DNA of 64,000 nucleotides from Mucilaginibacter defluvii (lineage in GTDB: Bacteria > Bacteroidota > Bacteroidia > Sphingobacteriales > Sphingobacteriaceae), in contig NZ_BAABJI010000002.1 in NCBI RefSeq assembly GCF_039543225.1, positions 682,001 through 746,000 on the forward strand. Reading direction: 5' to 3'. The notes below the pieces were generated by a model. That model ran no database searches, was not told the origin of the DNA, and was given only the letters and a program-made list of their open reading frames with translations. Both the position numbers and the translations under genes were made by a program. Positions within the stretch are counted from its first letter, which is position 1; the number at the start of each line of letters is the position of its first letter. Of the stretch, positions 34,858 to 44,027 are shown one piece after another.

Positions 34858-35475
34858 TCAGGCGTTCGGAAAAATAATGTTCGCCTCAATGTCGGCCAGT
34901 TTTTCATGGCAGGCGTCAAAAATGAATTGTGCCACCATGCGGATAAGGTTAGGCGTGTTGGTTACGAATTCACGGCGTTTATCATCCTGAATAATGAATT
35001 TGCAGCCTTGGTACGGGTTGCTTTCCAGTTCGTCGTTCTCTTCCTGCAATTGCACCTCAAAATCTTCTAAGGTCTTGATACGGGCGATCAAGGCTAAACG
35101 CTGAATAGATAAGCGGTGCAGGTCATTCACCGACTTAAGCGTTTGTTCTAAGTTGAGCGCAAACTTTTTGGGCTCAAATTTTACCTCTTCGGTTTTGGCG
35201 GTTTCGGGTTGTTGTTCTCCGTCCAATCCTTGTCCAGTTGTATAGGGCACAACGTTAGCGGGTTGGTTATCCACTGTAGCGGTGCCACTGGTCGCAGCCT
35301 GGGCAGGCGCAGCTTCCGCAGCTTGTGTATTTTCGGCGGGCTTTTCATCGGTAGTGTTCCCATGCTCTTTGGCTTCTTTGCCTGTTAGACTTGGGCGGTT
35401 TTGAGTTTTGTTAGTTTCGTTCGCTTTTGCTGCTGCACCTTGTACACCATTTGCATTTTTTTCTGCTGTTTTCAT
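34858..35475 (-). CDS. Hypothetical mobile-element protein with disordered N-terminus
   Basis: 205-aa protein. The first 100 residues are low-complexity (Ala, Asn, Glu, Gln rich) and probably disordered. The C-terminal half is helical and may form a coiled coil (FEVQLQEENDELESNP), followed by CKFIIQDDKRREFVTNTP. It begins the small gene cluster ending with DUF932. Proteins of this type accompany DUF932 on Bacteroidota plasmids and islands; the function is unknown. Confidence 0.7.
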   Translation of the reverse strand: MKTAEKNANGVQGAAAKANETNKTQNRPSLTGKEAKEHGNTTDEKPAENTQAAEAAPAQAATSGTATVDNQPANVVPYTTGQGLDGEQQPETAKTEEVKFEPKKFALNLEQTLKSVNDLHRLSIQRLALIARIKTLEDFEVQLQEENDELESNPYQGCKFIIQDDKRREFVTNTPNLIRMVAQFIFDACHEKLADIEANIIFPNA

Positions 35476-35954
35476 CTTAAAAGATTTTAAAGGGTTAAAA
35501 AAATTGTTTTCGCTTCCCTCCTTTCCCGAAGACTTCCCTTAAAAAGCTATTTTTCAAAAGAAAAAACGGTAAAAAAGAAAGTCAAAAAAGCGGTCGTAAG
35601 CCAGAGCGGGAGAACTATAGGTCCCGAAGGGTGGCCGCAGCGAAGCGAAGGACATTATGCGTTCGTACGTGAAGGCTGACCGAGATTGGAGAATACGGTA
35701 GCATTGACCACTTGGCTCGAAAAAGGATAACCATGTATTCCGAAACACTTTGACGATCTTAAGTATTTGGATTTGATGCTTCAACTTAACCACCACTTCA
35801 CACAATAACCTGCTCAAAGAAGCCCGGAATCATATGGTCAACGGCTCCATATTCTCCACTACAATACGTGAACAGAAAACGGACAAGGAATTTTCACAGA
35901 AAGCCAAGATGCCGTTTTCTGTATAATCACGCAGTATATCTAAGTGCATCAAAC
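35476..35954. other. Intergenic region between mobile module and integrase
   Basis: About 480 bases with no gene I can support. A minus-strand frame at 35554-35817 (87 codons) and a short plus-strand frame ending KAKMPFSV before TAA at about 35925 look partly protein-like, but neither has a recognisable family or a good start. A purine-rich tract lies at 35550-35595. This could hold a relic gene or a transfer or replication site. Confidence 0.35.
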
Positions 35955-37208
35955 TTACATTTTGATTATTTCCGCCTCCGATATAAAATTATTTTCCTGT
36001 AAATGTTCCCGAAGTTTGGCCATATCCTGAGAAACTTTCAGACCGGAAACTTTTGCGTAGTGGAGCGTTTGCCGCAAACTCTTATGACCCATCATTTCCT
36101 TAATTGACTCCAGCGGCACGTTATTAGCCAGCGTGACGCTGGTACCGAACGTATGTCTCGCGACATGCGTTTTCAATTCCTTCTCGATACCACACAAATC
36201 CCCTATTTCCTTTAAATACGCGTTATATTTCTGGTTACTCAAAACCGGCAAAAGCTGATCTTTACCAAGGCATTCAGGATCTTGCTCATATTTTTTAAGT
36301 ATCTTCATAGTGATCGGTAGCAACGGTATAAACGAAGGCGTACCGGTCTTTTGTCTTCCTTTGTATATCCTCAACTGGCTATCTATGCCAATACTTACTT
36401 CCGACTTCTTCAACTGCTTAACATCTGCAAACGCGAGTCCTGTAAAACAACAAAAAATAAAAACATCCCGTACACGCGCCAGCCTCTGATTAACAAACAC
36501 CTTTTCCGCTATTGCCTGGATCTCTTCTTTAACCAGGAACGTTGTTTGAACTTCTTCCCGTGACAGATCGAATTTTACAAAGGGATCAACTTTCAGCCAG
36601 CCATTATCCACGCAGGTAATAACGATCTTCTTCATATTGGCGATATTTTTAAGCGCTGAATTGTGCTTTAAGTTCTTTTCTACTCGTAACCAGTTATAGA
36701 ATTTCTTTACAAACTCGAGGTTTAATGAAATGATGTTTATTTCATCTGTCCCATACTCTTTGTTGAGAAAGGTTCCCAAATGCCGGTAACTGGTATTAAA
36801 ATTTGTCCACGTCCCCTTCGCCACGCCCTTCCCTATCAACTTCTCCAATTCCTCATTGTGCTTTTTGAACAGCGCCATCAGGCCACGCCTGCGCTGGGCC
36901 GCGCCACTTACAATCTCGATAACTGCTTCTGCAGTGAGCATTTGTCCGGTTTCAAGGAGTTTCTGCCTGGCAGCATACACATTGGCTTGTACAACATCCA
37001 AAAATTCGTTTAAGGTTCTAGCATCTTCTTTCGAGCCGAGCGCCCGGTTGGCTTTAGGGTTCCACCTGGAAGATGGCCAGGATCGCTTCACGGACATCTC
37101 TCTTGCTACCCCGTCGACGGTTACACGCAGGATAATGTACTGCAGATTTGACGCTTCATTTCTTTGTTTCCTTAAGTAAAATAAAATACCAAAGCTTTTC
37201 TCTAACAT
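35955..37208 (-). CDS. int: Tyrosine recombinase (island integrase)
   Basis: 417 aa from the ATG at 37208 (MLEKSFGILFYLRKQRNEAS), which has GAGG 10 bases upstream; an ATG at 37271 is less likely. Domain order: arm-binding N-terminal domain, SAM-like core-binding domain, catalytic domain. Catalytic residues seen are Lys in GRQKTGTPS, HVARHTFGTS (H-x-x-R), and MMGHKSLRQTLHYAKV (His and nucleophile Tyr). The first Arg is not in the usual place (CFTGLAFADV instead of TGLRxxD), as known for IntDOT-like Bacteroidota integrases. Its position 250 bases from the tRNA-Ser 3' end identifies it as the enzyme that inserted this island. Confidence 0.92.
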   Translation of the reverse strand: MLEKSFGILFYLRKQRNEASNLQYIILRVTVDGVAREMSVKRSWPSSRWNPKANRALGSKEDARTLNEFLDVVQANVYAARQKLLETGQMLTAEAVIEIVSGAAQRRRGLMALFKKHNEELEKLIGKGVAKGTWTNFNTSYRHLGTFLNKEYGTDEINIISLNLEFVKKFYNWLRVEKNLKHNSALKNIANMKKIVITCVDNGWLKVDPFVKFDLSREEVQTTFLVKEEIQAIAEKVFVNQRLARVRDVFIFCCFTGLAFADVKQLKKSEVSIGIDSQLRIYKGRQKTGTPSFIPLLPITMKILKKYEQDPECLGKDQLLPVLSNQKYNAYLKEIGDLCGIEKELKTHVARHTFGTSVTLANNVPLESIKEMMGHKSLRQTLHYAKVSGLKVSQDMAKLREHLQENNFISEAEIIKM

Positions 37209-37311
37209 AATTGCACACCTCTTTAAGTTAATAAATATCGAAATGCGGCTAATTAAATTCAAGATGTACACTCTGATAACAGGTTAAACATCAGATGCTT
37301 ATGCCCGTTTC

Positions 37312-37354
37312 AGTGTGACTTTTTCTGAAAAAAAAGTCACACTATAAGTCACAC
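37312..37354. repeat. Inverted and direct repeats at the right island end
   Basis: AGTGTGACTTTTT (37312-37324) and AAAAAGTCACACT (37331-37343) form a perfect 13-bp inverted repeat with a 6-base loop. AGTCACAC recurs at 37347-37354, 12 bases after the copy at 37335. The left end has the same AGTCACAC with 12-base spacing. These are candidate arm sites for the integrase and, being upstream of int, may also affect its expression. Confidence 0.5.
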
Positions 37355-37400
37355 TTTTTTTTTGCGAATTGCTATATATTTTGCGTCTTTCCGGAAAATA

Positions 37401-37434
37401 AAAAAGCCTGTAATCGTATGATTTACAGGCTTTT
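37401..37434. terminator. Terminator downstream of tRNA-Ser
   Basis: AAAAGCCTGTAATC and GATTTACAGGCTTTT form a stem with one bulged T, flanked by A and T runs, 25 bases beyond the tRNA 3' end on the minus strand. It is related in sequence and position to 14581-14614. Confidence 0.75.
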
Positions 37435-37457
37435 GACGCTTTTTGACTTCTAATCTG

Positions 37458-37480
37458 GCGGTGAGGGAGGGATTCGAACC
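37458..37480. repeat. Right attachment repeat of the island
   Basis: These 23 bases, identical to 14637-14659, coincide with the 3' acceptor strand and part of the T-arm of tRNA-Ser(GCT). Integration here keeps the tRNA intact because the incoming element supplies the same 3' end. Confidence 0.85.
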
Positions 37481-37545
37481 CTCGGTACAGTTTCCCGTAC
37501 GTCAGTTTAGCAAACTGATCCTTTCGGCCTCTCAGGCACCTCACC
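37459..37545 (-). tRNA. tRNA-Ser(GCT)
   Basis: Folds as a class II tRNA of 87 nt: acceptor GGTGAGG/CCTCACC with discriminator G, anticodon stem TCAGT/ACTGA with loop TTGCTAA (anticodon GCT), long variable arm (CGTACGGGAAACTGTACC region), and T-arm GAGGGTTCGAATCCCTC. CCA is not encoded. It is the attachment site of the island on its left. Promoter elements are listed separately. Confidence 0.95.
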
Positions 37546-37579
37546 TTTTTTTAAGTACGCCTCATTTTTTTGAGGTCTG

Positions 37580-37609
37580 CAAATATAGTAAAAGTGCATA
37601 CCTGTCAAA
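37580..37609 (-). promoter_or_regulatory. Promoter of tRNA-Ser (Bacteroidota type)
   Basis: On the minus strand TTTG (37606-37609) is followed after 18 bases by TATATTTG (37580-37587), matching TTTG/TAnnTTTG used by the primary sigma factor of Bacteroidota. It ends 34 bases upstream of the tRNA 5' end. Confidence 0.65.
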
Positions 37610-37626
37610 AAAAAAAGTGAGGTTTT

Positions 37627-39690
37627 TTAATATTCTATCCGCACGTGGTAAATACTCATCAGCATTCGTTTAAATATCGTTTTGATGGTTTCGATGTCTT
37701 TTAGCGTTATGTTGCTGTCTTTCAACTGATCCTGATCTAATTTATATTTTACAATGCGATCAACCAGGTCACTGATCGATTTTTGATTAGGCTCCTTCAA
37801 TGAGCGTGAAGCCGCCTCAACCGAGTCGGCCAGCATTAAAACACCGGTCTCCTTAGAGAAAGGTATAGGCCCCGGATAGCGAAAAATGTTCTCGTCAATG
37901 AATTTTTCCGGAAAATTTTTCAAAAATGACTGGTAAAAATAGTCAACACGCGTATTGCCATGGTGTGTACGTATAAAGTCGGTCACAATATCCGGCAGGT
38001 TTGCCCGCCGTGCCATCTCAATACCTTTGCTTACATGGCGAATAATAATCTGAGCGCTCTCCTCATATGGCAGTTTATCGTGCGGATTAAAGGACGATGT
38101 TTGGTTCTCGATGAAAAATAGCGGGTTTTCTATTTTACCGATATCGTGATAAAGCGCACCGGCTCTAACCAATAAGGCGTTGCCCCCTATCGCGTAAATT
38201 GCGTTTTCTGCAAGGTTAGCCACTTGCAACGAATGCTGAAAGGTGCCTGGCGCCGTGAAAGCCATTTCGCGCAATAATGGCGAATTGGTATTAGTAAGTT
38301 CAATCAGCGTAATATCTGACGTAAGCGCGAAAAGCTTCTCGAAAGCATAGATTAGCGGATATGCCAGCAGCGTAAGCAACACACTTACCGTAAACGGTAT
38401 AAAATCCAGCCATTCAATGGATGCCAGGCTCCCCTGCCTGATAAATGAAATACCGAGAAACGCGACAAGATAGGTAGCCGTGATGATTAATGCCGAAGTG
38501 AGAAATTGCTCGCGGCGTATCAGGTTTTTTATGGTATAGATAGCCACCATACCCGCGGTAATTTGGTAATACGCAAATTCGAAACTGTTGGGCACAAAAA
38601 AGCCGGCTATCAGCACCACTAATAAATGTATGTAAAGCGCCAAACGGGTATCAAATAATATCCTAATAATAATTGGCACTATACAGTAAGGTATATAATA
38701 TAAGGTTGGTATTTGCAGCATTATGGCTACAGAAAGCGTAGCTAACATAGCCGTAACTACCATCAATATCAGGCCCACTAAACGGTTATCATTATATATA
38801 TCACGCCTGAACAGATACAGAAACACGATGAGCAGTGTTATGGCAAGGCCAACCAGCAAAAACCGGCCAAATAACACCAGGTTTCCGTTTCCATCAATAC
38901 GCGCATTGTCTTCAAACGCTTTTTTGTATGATTGCAGTTTTTGAAAAACATCATCATTTACCGTTGCGCCTTTAGCAACAATAGTTTCTCCTATTTGTAC
39001 CATTCCCCGGGTAAGCGAAAGGTTGTCTAACGCTTCTTTTTCGAGCTTGGCGGTAAAGCTTTCGTCAAAGGTGAGATTCACCAGCAGGCGGTCGCTTATC
39101 AAGTCTAACAAAAACGCCTTGTCCATGTCTTTACGGGCGTTTAGCTGCTGTTCGCAATAGTTTAGAGCCCGGTCACGCGTGAACAGATCATTTATATTGC
39201 GCTCGGTTGATACATTATTATTTAGTACAGTGATATTTAAGGCTTCTGCTCGCTGATGTTTTTGATTAACCTTTATAACACCCCTACTGTACACTTCGTT
39301 TAAAAGGTTTGCCCCTACGGCTTGATACTTTTCCTGCTGGTTTTCAGGCAGCCCGGCGGTATGCCATTTTATCCCCAGGTCATTCCTGAACCCTTCAATC
39401 TGCTGCTTACCCATATCACGGTCAAACCGGTAAACGGGCGTTACGCTTGCCAGCGCGGTTTTACGGTCGCTCTCAATTTCCTGCGGCGTTTTCAGGATAG
39501 CGAAACTATACGGAGACACCAGGTCTTTTTGATTCCATACCTTGCCCTTTTCAAACTCATATCTAAATTGCGCTTGCTTGGGTAAAGCAGCAACAATGAG
39601 GCATATACTGCCCAGTATCATTAAAAATTTAATGTTACGTGCATATTTACGCAGCAAAGCTTTGCGCCGGGATGTAGAAATTTGAACCAT
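37627..39690 (-). CDS. pgpH: 7TM-HD family protein, PgpH-like cyclic-di-AMP phosphodiesterase
   Basis: 687-aa inner-membrane protein. It has one N-terminal TM segment, a large extracytoplasmic 7TMR-HDED domain (about residues 45-270), seven TM segments, and a cytoplasmic HD domain with GALYHDIGKIENPLFF and a further H in HGNTRVDYFY. This is the architecture of PgpH, which hydrolyses c-di-AMP. It is divergent from the SPFH gene at 39807. Its stop lies 80 bases from the tRNA-Ser, just outside the island. Confidence 0.88.
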   Translation of the reverse strand: MVQISTSRRKALLRKYARNIKFLMILGSICLIVAALPKQAQFRYEFEKGKVWNQKDLVSPYSFAILKTPQEIESDRKTALASVTPVYRFDRDMGKQQIEGFRNDLGIKWHTAGLPENQQEKYQAVGANLLNEVYSRGVIKVNQKHQRAEALNITVLNNNVSTERNINDLFTRDRALNYCEQQLNARKDMDKAFLLDLISDRLLVNLTFDESFTAKLEKEALDNLSLTRGMVQIGETIVAKGATVNDDVFQKLQSYKKAFEDNARIDGNGNLVLFGRFLLVGLAITLLIVFLYLFRRDIYNDNRLVGLILMVVTAMLATLSVAIMLQIPTLYYIPYCIVPIIIRILFDTRLALYIHLLVVLIAGFFVPNSFEFAYYQITAGMVAIYTIKNLIRREQFLTSALIITATYLVAFLGISFIRQGSLASIEWLDFIPFTVSVLLTLLAYPLIYAFEKLFALTSDITLIELTNTNSPLLREMAFTAPGTFQHSLQVANLAENAIYAIGGNALLVRAGALYHDIGKIENPLFFIENQTSSFNPHDKLPYEESAQIIIRHVSKGIEMARRANLPDIVTDFIRTHHGNTRVDYFYQSFLKNFPEKFIDENIFRYPGPIPFSKETGVLMLADSVEAASRSLKEPNQKSISDLVDRIVKYKLDQDQLKDSNITLKDIETIKTIFKRMLMSIYHVRIEY

Positions 39691-39806
39691 TTGCTATGTT
39701 AACCTCTCAAAAATAATATAAGTTTCTGTGTTGCGTACTTTTTCTTGCATTTGTAAAAAGTTATTTGATATCTTTATGATATCATTTTAAAATCAAAACC
39801 AAAATC

Positions 39807-40664
39807 ATGGAAAACGAAAAAATCATCAACCCGCCGTCCGGATACGCTACCTTCGCGATGTTTTTAATATTGATTGCCGCGTCGGGTATATTAATATGGC
39901 AGGGTATGCCGATAATCGCCGTTATTATATTCATACTCAACTTTTCGCTTGTTCTGCCCGGACTGGTAATTGTTAACCCTAACGAATCTAAAGTATTAAC
40001 CCTGTTTGGTAAGTATACCGGCACGGTTAAAAAAGACGGCTTTTTCTGGGTTAATCCCTTCACTGTTAAAAAGAAGGTGTCGTTAAGAGCTTTTAATCTG
40101 AACGGACAGCAACTTAAGGTAAACGACAAGGTGGGCAATCCCATTGAAATTGCCGCAGTAATAGTTTGGCGCGTTAAGGATACGGCAGCAGCGGTATTTT
40201 CGGTTGAAAATTACATTCAATACGTTAACATCCAGAGCGAGGCCGCCGTACGCCACTTAGCCAACTCGTTCGCTTACGATCATTTTGAAGATGAGGACGC
40301 ATCAGTTACGCTGCGCGACGGCGCCGAACATGTAAGTATATTACTCGAAAAGGAATTAAATGACAGGCTTGCCCGTGCGGGTATCGAAGTGCTGGAAGCG
40401 CGTATCTCACACCTGGCTTACGCTCCTGAAATTGCGAACGCCATGCTCCAGCGCCAGCAGGCTACAGCTATTATAGCAGCGCGTAAGCAAATTGTTGAAG
40501 GTGCAGTCGGCATGGTTGAGATGGCGCTTGATAAGCTATCTGCAAAAAATATAGTCGAACTGGACGAAGAGCGCAAGGCCGCTATGGTGAGTAACCTGCT
40601 TGTAGTGCTTTGCGGTGAGCGGAATGTGGCGCCGGTAGTTAACACGGGCACTCTTTACCATTAA
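39807..40664 (+). CDS. SPFH/Band 7 domain membrane protein
   Basis: 285-aa protein with two N-terminal membrane segments, then an SPFH domain ([54 protein letters not shown]). SPFH proteins form oligomeric membrane scaffolds (stomatin/flotillin type). It is followed at 11 and then 9 bases by two small genes, an arrangement repeated in other Bacteroidota genomes. Confidence 0.88.
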   Translation: MENEKIINPPSGYATFAMFLILIAASGILIWQGMPIIAVIIFILNFSLVLPGLVIVNPNESKVLTLFGKYTGTVKKDGFFWVNPFTVKKKVSLRAFNLNGQQLKVNDKVGNPIEIAAVIVWRVKDTAAAVFSVENYIQYVNIQSEAAVRHLANSFAYDHFEDEDASVTLRDGAEHVSILLEKELNDRLARAGIEVLEARISHLAYAPEIANAMLQRQQATAIIAARKQIVEGAVGMVEMALDKLSAKNIVELDEERKAAMVSNLLVVLCGERNVAPVVNTGTLYH

Positions 40665-40675
40665 TACACATTGTT

Positions 40676-41194
40676 ATGCTTTCAGCCTTTAATAATCGCA
40701 ACGTAAGTAAACTATACCTGCAGCGCCATGGTTGGGTAAAGCCTGAATATGAGTTAAGGGACGACCTGCATAGCTACGGTAAGCTTACTTTTAAAACGGT
40801 TTCCTTAAAAAACAGGGGTATGGCCGAACTTGCCGGTTCGGTTTTGAACTTTAAATTTTCGGACACATGGAAACGCGAGATCAGTGTTACCGATGAAAAT
40901 GAGAATTTAATCGGCACGCTAAAGAGTAAAACATTCAGCTTTACATCAACCTTTACCTTGACAGATGGCACGCAGTACATTTTAAAGCGGACGTCATTCT
41001 GGAAAGCTTCTTACGAGTGGGAAAACAGCACCAACGGGCGTTTGATTACGATCAAATTAAACCCCTTTTCAAGTACCGACGAGGTTTTTATCGAACAAAG
41101 CACAGTTCCGCTTCATATATTTCCACTTTTGACGTTTGTGGGGTTTTATCTTATAATATCAAGGCAACGGCAGGCTGCGGCAGCCGGAGTATAG
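40676..41194 (+). CDS. Hypothetical membrane-associated protein (LURP-one-like fold possible)
   Basis: 172-aa protein, mostly beta-strand with a C-terminal hydrophobic helix (HIFPLLTFVGFYLIIS). The alternating strand pattern and phrases such as KREISVTDENENLIGTLKSK are reminiscent of the tubby/LURP-one fold, but I have no firm assignment. Coupled to the SPFH gene by an 11-base gap, so probably a partner of that scaffold. Confidence 0.6.
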   Translation: MLSAFNNRNVSKLYLQRHGWVKPEYELRDDLHSYGKLTFKTVSLKNRGMAELAGSVLNFKFSDTWKREISVTDENENLIGTLKSKTFSFTSTFTLTDGTQYILKRTSFWKASYEWENSTNGRLITIKLNPFSSTDEVFIEQSTVPLHIFPLLTFVGFYLIISRQRQAAAAGV

Positions 41195-41203
41195 AATAAG
41201 TTT

Positions 41204-41374
41204 ATGGCCGAAAAAAAAGCTTTTATATTGCGCATCAATCCTGAAATGCTGAAGGAGGTTGAAAATTGGGCTGCCGAAGAATTCAGAAGCACTAATGGCC
41301 AGATTGAATACCTGCTGCAACAGGCACTTAACGCGCGCAAAAAAACCAAAAAGAAAAAAGATCCGTTACAATAA
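41204..41374 (+). CDS. Arc-like ribbon-helix-helix small protein
   Basis: 56-aa basic protein: FILRINPEMLKEVENWAAEE and STNGQIEYLLQQAL give a strand plus two helices as in Arc/MetJ-type DNA-binding proteins, followed by a Lys-rich tail. It is the third gene of the SPFH unit, 9 bases after the previous stop. In Bacteroidota, Arc-like proteins next to SPFH genes are frequent; the DNA target is unknown. Confidence 0.75.
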   Translation: MAEKKAFILRINPEMLKEVENWAAEEFRSTNGQIEYLLQQALNARKKTKKKKDPLQ

Positions 41375-41383
41375 GATAATCGA

Positions 41384-41417
41384 CAGCAAACCGCTCATTT
41401 TAAAAAGCGGTTTGCTG
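41384..41417 (+). terminator. Terminator of the SPFH operon
   Basis: CAGCAAACCGCT (41384-41395) pairs fully with AGCGGTTTGCTG (41406-41417). It is 9 bases after the Arc-like gene. The following T-run is weak, so termination may be partial. Confidence 0.65.
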
Positions 41418-41435
41418 ATTTGCGTTGAATTATAA

Positions 41436-42353
41436 ATGAAGAAACACATACTCGCGCTATTATTTTTTTTACAGACGACCGCGATGCTCATGGCGCAGGA
41501 CACGCGCAGCATTAAACAATTTAATGCCCTCCGCGACAGCCTGACCCACTTGGGGGCTAAGTTTATAAATGACCCTGACGATATGGAGCGCAAAAACGCC
41601 AACTACCAGTTTATACGCACTCTGGTTAGCACGCTTAAGTTGCCCGGCTCTTTCAATTATTCGTTTGATAGTGTTAAGTCAATCAGTGTTTTAAACGCCC
41701 CGGATAATCGGTTCCGCATTTTTACCTGGCACGTAATAAACGTGGATGGCAGCTACCGGTTTTACGGTGCGGTACAAATGAACACCGGTGGCGCGCTTAA
41801 ACTTTTTCCGCTTGAGGATTACTCCCCTTTGTTGAAAAATCCGGAAGATTCCGTTACCGATAACCGCAAATGGTACGGCGCGCAGTATTACAAAATTGTA
41901 TCTGTAAAAAACAGCACTACCCCCTACTACGTCTTGCTGGGTTGGAAAGGGCACACAGTAAAATCCACCAAAAAAGTGATTGATGCCATATCATTCAACA
42001 GAAACGGACAGCCCCTGTTTGGCGCCGACGTTTTTGTGGGTAACGGCAAAAAAACACGTAAGCGCGTTGTGTTTGAATATTCGCGCCAGGCATCAATGCT
42101 GTTACGCTATGTACCCGATGATAATATAATTGTTTTTGACCACCTCTCACCACCGGATAAAAGCTCATCTGGAAAACCCGAAACGTTTGGGCCGGACCTA
42201 AGTTATGATGGCTATCGCCTCAGCAATGGAAAATGGCAGTTTGTTGAAAACCTGGATATGCGCAACATCGCTACTGCTCAGGATCAAAACGAATATATCG
42301 ACCCAAAGAAGCAAGCTATTAAAGACAGGCAGCAAGTACCCTCTCGACATTAG
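41436..42353 (+). CDS. Hypothetical exported protein
   Basis: 305-aa protein with a signal peptide (KHILALLFFLQTTAMLMAQ, cleavage near AQD). The mature part is rich in beta strands and aromatic residues (FTWHVINVDGSYRFYGAVQM; YYVLLGWKGHTVKSTKKV). No domain recognised; probably periplasmic. It lies between the SPFH operon and the peptide transporter on the same strand. Confidence 0.7.
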   Translation: MKKHILALLFFLQTTAMLMAQDTRSIKQFNALRDSLTHLGAKFINDPDDMERKNANYQFIRTLVSTLKLPGSFNYSFDSVKSISVLNAPDNRFRIFTWHVINVDGSYRFYGAVQMNTGGALKLFPLEDYSPLLKNPEDSVTDNRKWYGAQYYKIVSVKNSTTPYYVLLGWKGHTVKSTKKVIDAISFNRNGQPLFGADVFVGNGKKTRKRVVFEYSRQASMLLRYVPDDNIIVFDHLSPPDKSSSGKPETFGPDLSYDGYRLSNGKWQFVENLDMRNIATAQDQNEYIDPKKQAIKDRQQVPSRH

Positions 42354-42465
42354 TATCAGAATATTGATACGAAGCGGAATTTTAATGCCCGGAGTGTAAC
42401 ACTTTCAAGATTTAATTTTGATTTCGGGGATTTATACTAATTTCGCAAAACCTCATAAAATTTAA

Positions 42466-43977
42466 ATGGCAGAAACATTAACCCCAGCTTCTACCCCGAA
42501 GGGTAAGATACCCCGCAGTATTCCTTTTATTATAGGTAACGAATTTTCAGAGCGCTTCAGCTTTTACGGCATGCGCAGTATACTGGCAATATTTTTAGTA
42601 AACCAGTTTTTTAATCCCAACCATATACCGGCATTAACCACACAAGCCGAAGCGCAATCGAATTATTATAACCACCTTTTTTCAACACTGGTATACTTTA
42701 CGCCACTTCTCGGCGCAATATTGGCCGACTGGTTTTTTGGCAAATACCGGGTAATTTTAATGGGCTCTATCATTTATACCTTCGGGCACTTCCTGCTGTC
42801 GATTTTTGACAGCTCACTGGATGGCTTCATTGCAGGCCTAGTAGTGATAGCAATAGCGGCTGGTGGTATAAAATCGTGCGTATCTGCTAACGTTGGTGAT
42901 CAGTTTGATCATAACAACCAGCACCTGATGAGCAAGATTTACAGCTGGTTTTACTTCAGTATAAACGCCGGTTCAACGGTGAGTATATTACTTATCCCCT
43001 ATTTATATGAGCATTTTGGCGCTTCTGTGGCGTTTGGTGTACCGGGTATACTAATGGCTTTGGCTACTATTATATTCTTTTCGGGCCGCAAAATGTATGT
43101 AAAAGTTCCGCCAAGCGGCATCCGTAAGGAAAACTTTATCACCATCAGTTTATACACATTAAAAGCTAAATTCAGCAATAAAGACAAAACCAAAAAGGCC
43201 TGGAATGTAACTGAAGCCAAGTATGGAAAAGCAAAAACCGACGCCGTAAAATCAGTTTGGAATGTAATGGCGGTTTTCGCATTCATCCCCATCTTCTGGG
43301 CAATGTGGGACATGAACAGTGCAGAATGGGCCCTGCAAGCCGCAAAGCTTGACCTTGATTTGGGCATCTTCGGTTTACGCATTCTGCCATCGCAAGTTCA
43401 GTTTGTAAACGCTTTGTTCCTGCTGATTTTGATACCGGTGTTCAATTACGGCGTTTATCCGTTAGTTGAAAAATTAGGCGTAAAGCTTACGCCGCTCAAA
43501 AAAATTGGCGCAGGCTTATTTGTTACCGGCTTAAGCTTTGTAATTATAGCATTGGTTCAGGTTAACCTTCAAAACGGCGAACAGCCTTCTATATGGTGGC
43601 AAATACTGGCTTTCATCATCCTGTCGGCCGGTGAGGTAATGGTATCTATCACAGGCTTGGAATACGCGTACACACAATCTCCCCCATCAATGAAAAGCAC
43701 CATGACCGGCATATGGTACCTGACTTATTCAGTTGGTACTTTCTTTACCACGCTGATAAATAAAAACATCTCTGAAAAAGGTTTCTTCGCTTATTTTGAG
43801 GGCGATAAATACTTTTGGCTGTTTGTGGGCATTATCGGTGGTTTCTTTGTGCTCTTTTTGTTTGTGAGCCCGCACATTAAGGAGCGCAGCTACCTTGCGG
43901 ATGAAACGCTTGCTGGCGCCTTGGATATAAAAGGAGATAAAACACAGGAAATTCATCCGGATAACCCGATTGTTTAA
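42466..43977 (+). CDS. POT-family proton-dependent oligopeptide transporter
   Basis: 503-aa inner-membrane transporter of the POT/PTR2 family with about 14 hydrophobic segments. Signatures are FSERFSFYGMRSILAIFLV (the ExxERFxYYG motif, here EFSERFSFYG), GAILADWFFGKYRVI and FYFSINAGSTVSILL. It imports di- and tripeptides with protons. No adjacent peptidase gene is seen, and it appears to be a single-gene unit. Confidence 0.9.
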   Translation: MAETLTPASTPKGKIPRSIPFIIGNEFSERFSFYGMRSILAIFLVNQFFNPNHIPALTTQAEAQSNYYNHLFSTLVYFTPLLGAILADWFFGKYRVILMGSIIYTFGHFLLSIFDSSLDGFIAGLVVIAIAAGGIKSCVSANVGDQFDHNNQHLMSKIYSWFYFSINAGSTVSILLIPYLYEHFGASVAFGVPGILMALATIIFFSGRKMYVKVPPSGIRKENFITISLYTLKAKFSNKDKTKKAWNVTEAKYGKAKTDAVKSVWNVMAVFAFIPIFWAMWDMNSAEWALQAAKLDLDLGIFGLRILPSQVQFVNALFLLILIPVFNYGVYPLVEKLGVKLTPLKKIGAGLFVTGLSFVIIALVQVNLQNGEQPSIWWQILAFIILSAGEVMVSITGLEYAYTQSPPSMKSTMTGIWYLTYSVGTFFTTLINKNISEKGFFAYFEGDKYFWLFVGIIGGFFVLFLFVSPHIKERSYLADETLAGALDIKGDKTQEIHPDNPIV

Positions 43978-44027
43978 AAAAATTGTTTGCTTTGCATACT
44001 TTTTTAAAACGATAGCGTTTACGAGTA

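Larger units (their letters stand above)
14637..37480. mobile_element. Genomic island integrated in tRNA-Ser(GCT)
   Basis: The region is bounded by 23-bp direct repeats at 14637-14659 and 37458-37480 and carries a tyrosine integrase at its tRNA-proximal end (35955-37208). It also has a mobile-element-type DUF932 module, a putative defence operon, and fragments of broken genes (GH26, GNAT, DUF932). No relaxase, coupling protein or type IV secretion gene is visible, so it is an integrative island rather than a self-transmissible ICE. It may be mobilisable or excisable by its own integrase. Similar short repeats lie just inside both ends (14708-14727 and 37335-37354). Confidence 0.85.

Noticed and set aside
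35554..35817. 87-codon minus-strand ORF between mobile module and integrase
   Set aside because: Composition is low-complexity at its C-terminus (Phe/Tyr run from a purine-rich tract), no clear start site, no known family. Mentioned only in the intergenic entry.
14637..37480. Self-transmissible integrative conjugative element
   Set aside because: No relaxase, TraG-type coupling protein or type IV secretion genes are present within the boundaries, so I call it an island.
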